The notes under the pieces are model-generated. The model ran no database searches, was not told the DNA's origin, and saw nothing but the letters and a program-made list of their open reading frames with translations. 64,000 nt of DNA from Margaritispora aquatica. Taxonomy: Eukaryota > Ascomycota > Leotiomycetes > Helotiales > Discinellaceae. The position numbers and the translations under genes were made by a program. Shown piece by piece: positions 30,435 to 41,136 of this stretch (positions within the stretch are counted from its first letter, which is position 1; every line of letters begins with the position of its first letter). The stretch is taken from positions 1,736,001-1,800,000 of the forward strand of contig VJWN01000006.1 of assembly GCA_007644065.1 (NCBI GenBank). Direction: 5' to 3'.

Positions 30435-32721
30435 TCAAATGGAGAACATCCCCTCCTCGGGCTCCACACCAGGCTCAACATGCGTCCGCCAAGCGCCAAC
30501 GCGATTGCCCCTCCCTCCAAGACCCGCCAGCACCGAAGTCTTGGGCTCTCTACGCTCTCGTCTAGGAGGCGAAGGCTCATTATCATAATCGGTCCTTGCT
30601 CGTCTTGGTACCACTCTGTCTGCACTCTGGCCATGGCTGTTGTACACTTGCTCTCTCATTGAGTGTCTCCTCAATACAGGTGGAGGAGAATGTGGTCTAG
30701 CAACTCGCTCCGGCACAGGATATCGATCAGCCATGTGTCGTGGTCCGTTGGGAGGAGGAGGTGCTCCTCTTGCGTTGGCAACGCCCATAACATAATTTGC
30801 GGCTGCGGCAGCTTGGTCGTAATTCCCAGTCAAGATGTTGCGAGCAGCTCGCACATAGTCCTGGTTCATGAAGTGTCCAGCCCCATTGCCAATACCGTGT
30901 ATATCCCCAATCCCACCTTGGTAATCGTCATCATCGTCAGCGATAGCTGCTCTTTGAAGCCTGCGAGCTATTTCTTCATCCACATGTTCTTGTCGTCGTC
31001 TCTCGTTCGCTTCTTCTTCCTCAAACGTATTAGGACGGGGTCGGCGAAGCCTTCGAGGCCTATCGTCAATGAGTTCGTCCAGAGGAGGATTAACCGGTAT
31101 TTGCATATGTTGCAACCTATCCGCTTCGACAGCTTCATAGTTGAACCATGGACAATTACAAGTCTTCCATTTCAGACCACATATCATACAAAACTCGGCG
31201 GTACAGTGACTGCTTTGGTTAGAGAGATCCGTCTAGCTTGACCAAAAGACTTACCAAGTCATGTGATTGCACCCTTCTTTGAGCTCAACCATCGTCCTGC
31301 AACTGTAGCATCGCTGCCAACCAGCTTGCTTCGCCGTCTCTAGCAAACGATTCGTCTCTTCATCTTTGGGGCAATCCTTGGAACCATGCCACTTCCCGTT
31401 GCACAAACAACAAACTTTCGTCTTGCAGCGTCCACACTTCCCGACCTTCCTTCCATCCTCTTTGTGAATATTTTCAGGCTTAATCCATTCTCCACACTTC
31501 CTCGCTGGGCAGTAGATACGGTTCTTAGTAGAGAATTCATGAAATTTCCGATTCCATGTTCTTTTGAAGTTGTCGTTGAAAAGGTTTTCTACATGCTTCA
31601 GAGGTATATGATCTGCAGTACAGCATTTTGGAGGCATATGTTGAGGATCATTGACTGATAACCTGAAGATTCGTTTCAGACATGATGGGCACATACGATG
31701 ACCACACTTTAGCTTTGCAGCTTTGGATCGTGGGACTTCATCAAGACATGTCAAGCATTCAACACTGGTACAACATCAGTATGGTACCATACAACCAACC
31801 AGGTCTTCTCCTTACAGTTTTTCTGGCTCGACATGCACTGGAGCAGGAGGCGCAAAGAAGCTTCCGAATATGCTTGATCGTCTGACAGTCTTGGTGGGTG
31901 ATATCGAGGGTGTCTGCTGGGATCTTGTAGTAGGCACATGCGAGCTGGTAGTATTGGATCTCTTTGGTGGAGATCTCGCCTCGGAATGCAACAATCGCGC
32001 TGGATCCCTCCTGGAGCAAACATGTTAGCATATTACACACTCGAGAGACCAAGCAAACGTGCCTTTTAGGTGGTGAGGCTGCTGGCGCATCTGGCGCAGA
32101 GACGCGACGAGAGTGGTGGGTACTGCTTCGATGTAGAGATTCGGGGCTTCTCAACTGATCTGATGACTCTCGTGCCCTCTTCTCCTTTTTTGGCTTTCTA
32201 TCTTCCTTCGTAGTTACATAGACAACCCTGATCTTCTTCTCCTTGGGTTTCTCCTTGACGGTCCTGCTTCTTCTAACCTGCTCCTCACTCGAACTGGACT
32301 CGTCCCCATCTCGACCTAGGGTCCTCCTCTCAGATATAATAACTGCCGGCTCCTTCCTCTCCCTCGGTCGCCCATACACATATGATCCTGCAGTATCCTC
32401 CACTACTGACTCCCGTCTTCTGCGATGTCGTCTCTCATCAGGACTGCGATGGTGCTCCCTCCTCCTTCGACTCGACGATCGTCGCTCACTAGGTATTGTC
32501 GCATGGGATTCGGACGTCATGATCTCTGCCTCTGCAACTCTCCCCGGTGCTGCTGCATTTGTGCGTCGCTCGAGTCTTTCTATCCTCAATCTGCGCAGCT
32601 CTTCGGGGCCAGGCTCGAGTGTGACAGCTTCCTCGCCACGCGATTCGTCTTGTCTCGCCCCATCCAATGAACGTCGGCGCCTCACCCTCCTCTGGTCTTC
32701 AGCACCATGCATTTTTGCCAT
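30435..32721 (-). CDS. RBR-type (RING-IBR-RING2) E3 ubiquitin ligase, 712 aa
   Basis: Four exons: 32063-32721, 31816-32010, 31255-31764, 30435-31209. The N-terminal ~285 residues are Arg/Ser-rich and disordered. RING1 starts at VECLTCLDEVPRSK (Cys288, Cys291) and continues KCGHRMCPSC. The IBR has IYCPARKCGEWI and GKCGRCKTKVCCLC. RING2 reads RCYSCRTMVELKEGCNHMTC, with Cys450 in the catalytic position of GCNHM, then CHCTAEFCMICG. Family knowledge: RBR ligases take ubiquitin from E2 onto this cysteine before passing it to substrate. The start is ATG 32721; a longer frame begins only with GTG. Intron 1 fits phase only with a GC donor (32011-32062). The Arg/Pro-rich C-terminus has no known domain. 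Substrates are unknown. Confidence 0.9.
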
Positions 32722-34641
32722 TCGCACATACGAAGCCCGACAGCCTCAGCGAAGGGAGAGGTTGGCACCTGAACCAGTCCAAGTCGGCTAGAGCCAGTGC
32801 TGATAGAGATTCTATTCGGGGGAGGCGACCTCTTAGGGGAGTATGTGGTGGGGATTGGGCCGCTTTTCTCACACTCGGTCCATTTATCTTGGTTGGAATG
32901 GGTGGCACGGTGAAAGGCTGACTGGATTCGATTGGAAGCTCACTGCATTCTACTCATGCTGGTGCTCATGCAGCTGGAAATCGTGCAGATGGTAGAAGTA
33001 GGGCGAACGTGATTCACAAGAATCAGTACCACCACGAGCACCACGAGCACCACCAGCACCACTACCAATTGCAGGGAAGGGTCGCTGTGGATCGGGCTGT
33101 TTGGGGATATTCTGGTAAGTTGTGAAATATGGTTGGATCCATGTGGTGGATGAGGTGCATTTCGATAGTTCGATAGGTCTGTTCTGTCTTGTTCTGTTCT
33201 GGTCTTTGGTCTGGTCTGGTTAGGTCTGGTCTGGGGAATGTCTGAGCCACTCCGAATTACCTACCTCCTCCCTCCCCTAGACTTGCTGACTCTGAACCTG
33301 AAATGCCAGTAAAAGATGCACAGCAGTGCATCTTTACTGGGTACTGACTGGGATGCCATACCTCCGTAAGGATGGGCGCTTCGCGGCAGTCCTCCGAACC
33401 CTGAAAAGGGGTAAGGTACACTGCGGCACGGCCCCCGAGAAGACCTTTAGCGGCTCAACCTGTTTGACATTCGAACGACTTTCCCCTCAATCGATCTCGA
33501 TGGATGGATTTGTGTTCTTCACCGCCAGAAGCCATTCAGACATCCGAGCACTTTGGATTCGTAGCCTTGGCTGAGTGATGTCGTGATGATTGGCAATGCT
33601 GCCCTGACAGTTGATGTCCAAAGTGAGGGGAACGAGGCGAGGCGAGAATAAGGCGATTATGGTAGCCTTTATTGCCTTTCCACTTCATGTACCGGGCTAT
33701 TCATAGCTAGGTATGGTTCGCCCGATTGTGATGGCAACTCTGTTAGTGCAGACTCTTCGCTTTAGGGAATATGTCGATGTGAGCCTTACCCAGTATTCGG
33801 CTAAGTTTATGAATAGCTTCCTCAATTCATAAGGTTGGCTCGCTCATGTAAAGTAAGGGGTATTCTGGGGAACTTCTTCATTGTGCGGTTCGCTCGTTGC
33901 TGGCGAACTACACCGACTGACAGCAGAGAATTGAGTAGGTAGTTGTCAACTCAGGCAGTTGATAGCTGGTGTTACCTACTAGGCTATGCTCGCCAAAGAT
34001 ATCGCAGCCATGTTCAAAGTTGAAGTCTGATCATTTCAATATTGACTTACAATACGACTTTCATTGCATTGAAACTTTTGTCGCTTCATAGCTGAATACG
34101 TGTTGCATTGGCTTCGCTCGGTGTATCATGGCATCTTAATAAGAGCTGTTTAGTAATCTTACCTTCTTCGATTTGAAGATAAATCTCTAGTAATATTACA
34201 TGATTCAGAAAACTACCTTACTGTAGCGAATGTTTCATGTAAGATCTTACCTTGCGTAGAGATTCATGTTAGGGAGACAACCCATTTCCAGTTGCAAGAA
34301 ATCGAAGGGAATCATACAATTACTTAGAAGGCAAGAAAGCATGGCCATCAATCTTTGCCATCACTCGCCCCCTGATGCCATCCCATCTCTGAGATGGACT
34401 ATTATTCTATGTTGTTGAGAAACGCAGATGTTCTTACCTAGAATCCAGCTGTGTCTACTATCCAACTCCGTTGTTGCTTCTATAGGTCAAGCAAGATAGA
34501 GGAAAGAGCAACGATACTCCTGCTGTTTGTCATGATGCCCGGGTGTTTGAATGGAATTCTTTCCCTTGCCTGTTTTCCCCTTTCCTCTTGATGCTCTCTC
34601 CATCTTGTCGTTCTTCTTCCGTCAAAAATAAATACGACAAT
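32722..34641. other. Intergenic region with simple repeats
   Basis: 1.9 kb between divergent genes (RBR ligase on minus, unknown gene on plus). It contains a CACCACGAG-type repeat at 33028-33066 and a TCTGGTCTGG/TTCTG repeat at 33181-33233. No supported gene is seen; frames at 32243-32921 are antisense to the RBR gene or extend from it. Confidence 0.6.
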
Positions 34642-35763
34642 ATGGCTAACCAGTCGTCGACTAACACCATGAACTTCAACTATATTCACAATAACAGAAA
34701 TTCCGAATTGTACGAAGAGGCACTAGAACGTCTCAGTACAGAGTTTCCAAGCCAAAAGCTTCATCGAATATGGGTTGAGAGAGAGCCACTGGGAACCACC
34801 TCTCTATCACCTGTACCCGAGATCCCATGTCTTCTCTGCCGTGGTAAAGTTCGACCAAATGATGGAGGTTATCGACTGGCTGTATATCCCCCGCTATTGC
34901 CACAGAGTAATGAAATTCTACCTCATGGTGAGTTTTGGGCATGTAATGACCTCTTCAGCCGCGATAATGGGTTATAGAAACAGACAATTTCCATATTTAC
35001 TGTTTCGAACAAGTTGTTGACTTCAGTAACATCAATATTTTAGTACGAGTTCGAGCTCTAGATGTAGAGGCTCAGGTCAAAACCCCGACGCTCCTGCCAC
35101 GGAAATTGTTTTGGCCACATTGCAGGCCGTTGGATGCAGGTGCAGGGATACTGGTCAAAGAATGGAAGGTTATGGTCATGAACTATCTCTGTTCGCTAGA
35201 TCTACAACCTAGTATCAAGCTTCCTAGAGAGGTTGATAAATATGAGCAAACAGAACAATGGTCGGGAAGCGAACCGAAAAACGGACACATTACACGTGCG
35301 GCGAACAGCATTAAGAGAGTCTGGCATATGTGCTATCAGGAGCTGACGGATTATAATGGCACGAAGCGACCGAAAATCGAGGGAAGTTTGAGGAGGATGC
35401 TGAAGATCTGGAAATGCTGCAAAGTAAGAGTTTACATGATAATCGCCTTGCTCGCTATCAGTTCCCTCTAACGAGATATCTATCGAATAGGATGCCTCTA
35501 GCAGGATTTATGATCAGCCCCCAGAAGGTAACAACACATCAGGTTTTCAACGATCGGCAAATCTACGAGCTTTCATGGGAGATGCTGCGTGCTTTTTCCT
35601 GAGGGAATTAAGTATCATGGATGAAGACCGTGATGCGCGAAGGAGAACAGAGTTCAAATCAAGAAAGATACACATGGAGAAATGGCCAGCCACGTCCCAC
35701 GCACAGCTTCAGCTGAAAAGCTTAATGCCCTTCATAGAGATTCAGAAGGAGGTAGATAGGTAG
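34642..35763 (+). CDS. Unrecognised protein, three exons, 312 aa
   Basis: I do not recognise the family. Exons 34642-34927, 35044-35423 and 35491-35763 join in phase (GTGAGT...TTTAG; GTAAGA...AATAG), and codon-like amino-acid use continues across both junctions. Visible features are a hydrophilic N-terminus (ELYEEALERL), a CLLC motif near residue 70, WPHCRP with a second Cys pair region, CSLD, and a long charged helical segment (EEGS/KRPK type). A basic C-terminus has MDEDRDARRRTEFKSRK. There is no signal peptide or membrane segment. A start at 34672 (MNFNYIH) is also possible. It may be a lineage-specific protein of unknown role. The gene call rests on splice consistency only. Confidence 0.55.
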
Positions 35764-36940
35764 ATCGCGAAGGGAGAGGAGTAGTGGATCAAGTCTTTGA
35801 ACCTACTACTTGATGAGGATAACAAAAGAATGGATGAGATTAATGGGTAAAGACTAGATCATTATCAATATTGCAAAATGAGGTTTGGAAAGGAGCGGAA
35901 TACAAGAGCACAGCAATAGCATGATTAGTTATGGCAGTAGCAGGTTCAGTGGCAGCGAGAATATCAATATTGATAATAAAAAAATCCCTTTATTACATTG
36001 CGGTATCAGAAGCTACGTTTTTGAGCCTATGAAGTCTTTGCGTGTAATCTTTTATGATATCTTGCATGGTTTGTGAGGTTGTGACGGTGCCATTCCCGTG
36101 GGAGTGATAAGATACTCTGTCATGTTGTTTGTAAGTGGTATTTACCTAGGTATCCCAAAGTTGGAGGAAGGTTAAGGGTGGAAAATAGAACGGGGCTTGA
36201 GGGTGTTGTGATAATTGTGTTTGGGGTTTTGGTTTAGTTTGTTTGTAACATCAGGAGAATGGAAGCATTAGGGGTTTGGTGCGTGGTAAGATATATAAAT
36301 TTACGGGAGTAGGAGAGCTACACTGAAGGGAAGAAAAGAGATCGATATGCGTGGAATTGAGAAAGGAGGAGTGAGTGTTAAGCGAGTTGAGTTTGTGAAC
36401 GAGCATGTGAACGGTTACGCGCGGGAATGGAATGGAGGCGGATGGATCTAAGTGCAAGGATGAAGGGGCCGCTAGAGATGTGGGTATTGAGTACAGGAGC
36501 AATGTAAGGCGGAATCTTCATTTGTGGTTTGTTGGAATGAGAATCGTCAGTTGATTGAATGCTGGTTGGGAACTACCTGGTGTGGCGTGGCGGGACATGT
36601 GATAGCATGGTTTGGTTGGGCAGATGTTGGGTATCTACCTAGAGATGGCTTCTGATTTGATTTCATATGCATTGGATCGATCATAGTACATTTGAATTTT
36701 GGGAATTGGATGGGTGGATGGTTGTTAGTGTTTTCTTTCCCCCTCATCTCTTTTTGTTTTGGAGGACGAGAGTTGGTTGCTTCGTTGCTGCATGAGTTCT
36801 GTACAGTGTGAAAGTGAAAGAGTGTGAGGATGAATCTTATTTATTTTTGGAGATCTAGTGTCTCATACTCGTACATATTCATACCTACTCTTTACAAGCA
36901 TGAGCCGCTCTCTAAAGATCAACTTCACTCTCGATGCCCC
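35764..36940. other. Intergenic region between convergent genes
   Basis: 1.2 kb of 3' flanking DNA of the unknown gene (+) and the cyclin-like gene (-). No convincing frame is seen. Confidence 0.6.
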
Positions 36941-37937
36941 TCAACTCTCAAGCTCCTTCAACCTCTTCACCTCCCCCTTAACATCCTCCACAGTAATCAT
37001 GCCCTTCCCCTTGCCCCACCTCTCCACCTCCCTCGCAACCACACCCTCCAAACTGCCCAACCCCACGACCAAAAATCCCAACTCCTCCCTCTCGCAATCA
37101 AACACCTCCCACCACTCCGTCTCGGGCAATCTCACCCCCTCCTCGCGACACGCGAGATAGCACGCCGCAACCGCCAGCACGCACGGCTGATGCGTCAGAT
37201 ACAAGTTCTGCGGCGAGAGCAGCGCGGCGTTCAGGTGCGCTATTGCGCGCTGCGCGACGCGCTTGCCTGTTGCGGGGGCGGCGAATACGTCGAGTGTTTG
37301 AAGATAGGTTACCGCGAGCGGGTGTGGAAGCGAGACGTGTGTTGTGAATCCGAGGGCGTTCACGATCTGGCCTTCGATGTGCAGGATTATGGTGCGGTTG
37401 AGGGTGTAGGCGGATTCGGAGAGGTAGTGTGAGGTGGGGTCCGGATCGTGGGTTGGGTTTGGGTCGGACGGAGAGGGTGGTTTGGATAAGGCGGAGTTGG
37501 GCGAGAGGAGGTAGGCATAGACGTTTGTTATACTTCGGAGGGAGCGTGGGGAGGCGGAGATTTTGGCGGTGAGGAATATGATAGCGGCTGAGACGTCCTA
37601 GGGTAATGTTAGGATTTATTCTGTAATTTCCTTCTGATCTTGTATGCATAGAAGCTCAACGGCTAGATCTTAGATCCTGGAAGAGATGGGTAGGTGGAGA
37701 CATAAGACATACAGCAAACTCAAACCGCATTAAATCATCCACAACCCAATAACGAAATAGTAGCACGTTCGCCTGCGCCGTGATACTTTGTGGTAGTCGC
37801 AATAGTAGTCCAGCGGCTTGTGTGAGGCGTGCAGTGTAGAACCGTATACTGTCCTGGAGCTCGATGGGGAGGGCGTTGGAGGTTATGGCATTGTAGAGCT
37901 GGGTTGTCGTTGCAAGGGGATTTGAAATATGCGTCAT
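36941..37937 (-). CDS. Cyclin-L-like protein, 293 aa
   Basis: Two exons (37713-37937 and 36941-37597) with a 115-nt intron join in phase 0. The first cyclin fold has AAGLLLRLPQSITAQANVLL and FRYWVVDDLMRF. It continues in exon 2 with DVSAAIIFLTAKISASPRSL and RSITNVYAYL, matching the L/K-type pattern (SKIEEaPRriRDVINVF). A second helical repeat (TYLQTLDVF... CVLAVAACYLACRE) follows. Family knowledge: L- and K-type cyclins partner kinases that act on RNA polymerase II and splicing; fungal members of this size are poorly studied. It lacks an RS tail. The frame opens before 37937 without an ATG, so that ATG is the start. It is next to the Acinus-like gene; a shared splicing theme may be chance. 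Confidence 0.75.
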
Positions 37938-38377
37938 TTTTGGGTGAGATACAGCTTTGATATCGAATAAGTCGACTGGAGCAATTGGACTTGGTGAGGA
38001 GTCCTGGTGAAGAAGGGAATGGGGAAGCAAATAATTTGAAGTCAAGATTTGAAGCCTCGCGCGCAAGGCTGCAATTCAGAAAACATGTGAAGACTGACTT
38101 AGCTTAGGATTTCAAGACATAAACATTCAGCAAAGCCATGATCATGCTAAATAGAATCAAGGTATGTTCAGGATGCTTCCATTTTGTACATTATAATACA
38201 CCTTTCTCGAATGCTGTGGTATCACTGTACCTCCGCATCTCTAGCTTTTGTAATCCTACAACAATGGCTGCTCCATCAGCATGCTCCTCTGATGGATGCT
38301 CAATTCGAGTCCAATATGCCAGCCCAGCCTAGCCCAGCCCCAACGCCTCGCAAAAATCAAACCATACCTGCCTAGAA
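37938..38377. other. Short intergenic region
   Basis: 440 bp holding the cyclin-like promoter and the 3' flank of the SAP-domain gene. No gene is seen. Confidence 0.6.
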
Positions 38378-40366
38378 TCAACGACGGTCATATCCTCCAG
38401 ACTCTCTCCTACCACCGCGATAGCTGTCGTAACGACGGTCCGGCTGGCCACCTCGATATCCATCACGGCTTTGACCATAACCTGCTCTATCACCGTATCC
38501 TTGGCCACCGGAGCTCCTGTATGAATCGCCTCCATAATTGCCGCGACCGCCATAGCCACCTCTGTTGCCCCCAAAGGATCGATCACCATATCCTCCACGA
38601 GGTCCTCTATCTCCACGTGGTGGACGTCCACCATCAAATGCAGGACCACGGAATCCAGGAGGTGGACGAAGACCGGGGAAGATTTCTGGTCCTCTATCGA
38701 CTAATGTATCGTCTTCGAATGTGTACCTGTTGACTGGTCCATCTAGATGTTCACCTGGGGCAACCTTCTTTGAGATAGCATTGTCAAGGGCATCAAGTCG
38801 CTTGTTGACAATGTCAGAAGCAACTGGCTTGAAATACAAGAAAGGCTTGGCTGTAGTTCGCTGGAAGAGTTCCGTCAGGCGAGAATTGTTAATGGCGACA
38901 GGAGCAACGGTGGGACCTGCTGAACCTCGGATTTGCATTGGAGCTTGAGATACCACATCTGGAAAGCGGGGCTCGGTTGGTGTCTTCAATGGCGCAGAGC
39001 CAGCGAAGGACTGTTGCTGTAGGGTATTGTGACGAGAGATATTGCTGATCTCCTGAAGTGCGGCAGTGACATTGCGATCTTGATCCATGTCGTAGACTAC
39101 CTCCCACTTCTTTCCAACTGCTCGACCTGGATTGGCAGCTTGCTCGATTTCAATCCACTCGTTCACCTTCTCAACAGGTATGAAATCAATCCAGAGAGGC
39201 TTGCGAGTCTTCTCGTCGGGCCAGATGCGGTCGTGGAGAGCTGATCGTACACGCGAGGCAGCAGAGACACTGCTAAAAGAGACAAAGGCGTGAGTGCGGA
39301 TTTGGTCGATGTGAAAGTCAAGAATAACTTCTGGATCTGCTTCGTAACTAGGGGCTGCAGCCAGAGTAGTCAGATGTGATTTGAGGGCAGCTGCATTCAA
39401 TGGTCGCATAATATCTCTAATATAGAGAGCAGAAGTAGCAGGATGCATGGCAGGCGCAATGCTTCGATCTTGCTCTTCCTCGGGGTAGTAATTGTCGGCC
39501 ATTGTTTCGTCTTGGTTTGATTCCTCTTTGAAGAGATCTTTAAAGCGGGAGTCGCGTGGTTTAGTTGCAGATTCGTCGTTGAGTCCTTCCTCGTCAATCT
39601 TGGTGGTAGCGGTTGCATCCTCATCCTCAGCAAGAGGCTCGGCAGATTGACTGGTGTGATCAGGTTTTATATCTTCCATCTCACTGTCCGCCAATACTGC
39701 TTGCTCTTTAGCAGAATTATCTACCGGTTCTTCTGGCGCATCCACCACCATGCCATCTATCGCGTTGTGTTTGCCAATCCATTCTGCATTCTCCTTTGCT
39801 GTACTGACTTTGCTATCTGCCGCATCGTCCTCCGCACCAATGCTTGGTCGGAATCTTTTTCGCGCGATATCAGTAGCGGACAACGAAGGACTTTCGGATC
39901 TTCGCTTGCGCTTCTGGCGATCCTCAATAGCTTCTTGTGGTTCTACAGATGGTAGAGCAGACTGATCGTCTCTTGGCTCAATTGCAGCAGCAGGAGGGGC
40001 GGCTCCCTCAACATCTGTAACAGCAGCGATCTGTTCTACCGGTGCTTCGAGAGCAGTTGTAGCCTGGTCTTGTTCGACATCTGGAGGAGGTTCTGAGGAC
40101 TCGGTGGTTGCGAGAGGTTCGGGAAACGACGGTGCTATGGTATTTGGAGATGGGAGTATTGGTGAAACGGTATCTGGCGACGCAGCAGAATTTGTATCGA
40201 GCTTCGCAGAATCTCCCTGGACTGTATTTTCACTTTCTGATCCATCGTCGTTCTCGGCATTCTCGAGTCTTGCGACAAGTACCGGCTTCAGACCAGTTTG
40301 CGGAAGCCCGCGCTTCTTTAATTCCGCCCGCAAATCCGTCACCTTTAATTTTGAGAAGTCGGTCAT
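38378..40366 (-). CDS. Acinus-like SAP-domain RNA-processing protein, 662 aa
   Basis: Single exon with ATG at 40366. Residues 5-39 form a SAP domain (FSKLKVTDLRAELKKRGLP). A long acidic Ser/Glu/Ala-rich segment follows. Residues about 305-400 form an RRM-like fold (SALYIRDIMRPL, then THAFVSFSSVSAASRVRSAL and PLWIDFIPVEKVNEWI). Near 500 is an RNSP1-SAP18-binding-type motif (LTELFQRTTAKPFLYFKPV). The C-terminal ~100 residues are RGG/YGG repeats that bind RNA. This order (SAP, RRM, RSB) is that of Acinus, the scaffold of the ASAP complex joined to the exon junction complex. The RGG tail replaces the RS tail of animal Acinus. Nuclear location and a role in mRNA processing are inferred from family. 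Confidence 0.85.
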   Translation of the reverse strand: MTDFSKLKVTDLRAELKKRGLPQTGLKPVLVARLENAENDDGSESENTVQGDSAKLDTNSAASPDTVSPILPSPNTIAPSFPEPLATTESSEPPPDVEQDQATTALEAPVEQIAAVTDVEGAAPPAAAIEPRDDQSALPSVEPQEAIEDRQKRKRRSESPSLSATDIARKRFRPSIGAEDDAADSKVSTAKENAEWIGKHNAIDGMVVDAPEEPVDNSAKEQAVLADSEMEDIKPDHTSQSAEPLAEDEDATATTKIDEEGLNDESATKPRDSRFKDLFKEESNQDETMADNYYPEEEQDRSIAPAMHPATSALYIRDIMRPLNAAALKSHLTTLAAAPSYEADPEVILDFHIDQIRTHAFVSFSSVSAASRVRSALHDRIWPDEKTRKPLWIDFIPVEKVNEWIEIEQAANPGRAVGKKWEVVYDMDQDRNVTAALQEISNISRHNTLQQQSFAGSAPLKTPTEPRFPDVVSQAPMQIRGSAGPTVAPVAINNSRLTELFQRTTAKPFLYFKPVASDIVNKRLDALDNAISKKVAPGEHLDGPVNRYTFEDDTLVDRGPEIFPGLRPPPGFRGPAFDGGRPPRGDRGPRGGYGDRSFGGNRGGYGGRGNYGGDSYRSSGGQGYGDRAGYGQSRDGYRGGQPDRRYDSYRGGRRESGGYDRR

Positions 40367-41136
40367 TGTTGAGGCAGAGCTAGTAGCAATCGCGCATTGC
40401 TTTCAAAGGAATGTGGAGGAGAGTTGCACAAGTAAACAGTCAAGTAGGCATATGGTAAGTTCCATTTGCTTCAACAACTTTTTTGTCGCGTCACGAAAGT
40501 GTTTCGAGCCTAATATTTAAGGCCCAAAGGCTTGACGAAGTGTCAATGTGCTTGATTGGCTTAGCCCTGGTATATGATTGATCCTTTCCGACTCACTGCC
40601 GGACATAGACACAGATATAAACCTCGACATCACTCAACTCGGAATCAGTGAACTCAAACTGATATATACTATTGATGTTCCTGTAGAAATATATTCTATT
40701 CTGGATATGTTCTTATTCCATTCGTGGCCTCAGATATACAACTCCTCTACCTGGAAACCAACACCCAGTATCGAAGGATTTTGGTCTCTGGTGTACTCAG
40801 CAAATAACTCCTTTACATGGAGTGATATTCTCTACTGCTGCGTTTCATTCCTAAGCAGCCTTTGATATATATGCTGGCATTCCTGTACGGAGAATTCTCA
40901 AGAAACGATAAGCAATCAAATCCAGTATCACATATCAATCCCAGACAGAATCATCACCTTACACATCAAGATCACACCCTTGATATCGAGATGCCAGTTT
41001 GCGAACCTCATCGTTGCTAAAACTTCTCTTAGACGTCTTGATTCGACTCCACAACTCCAGGTTTGACTTGTCGTTAATCATTCCCTAAGTTGCTAATACA
41101 GACTCCGATGATGTGGGAACTGACGATTTATCTCTT
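40367..41136. other. Intergenic region
   Basis: 770 bp between the Acinus-like start and the MscS gene end. No convincing frame; AT-rich around 40600-40900. Confidence 0.6.

Noticed and set aside
30663..32791. Plus-strand frames of 101-192 aa
   Set aside because: All are antisense to the RBR ligase exons, whose zinc ligands fix the true strand.
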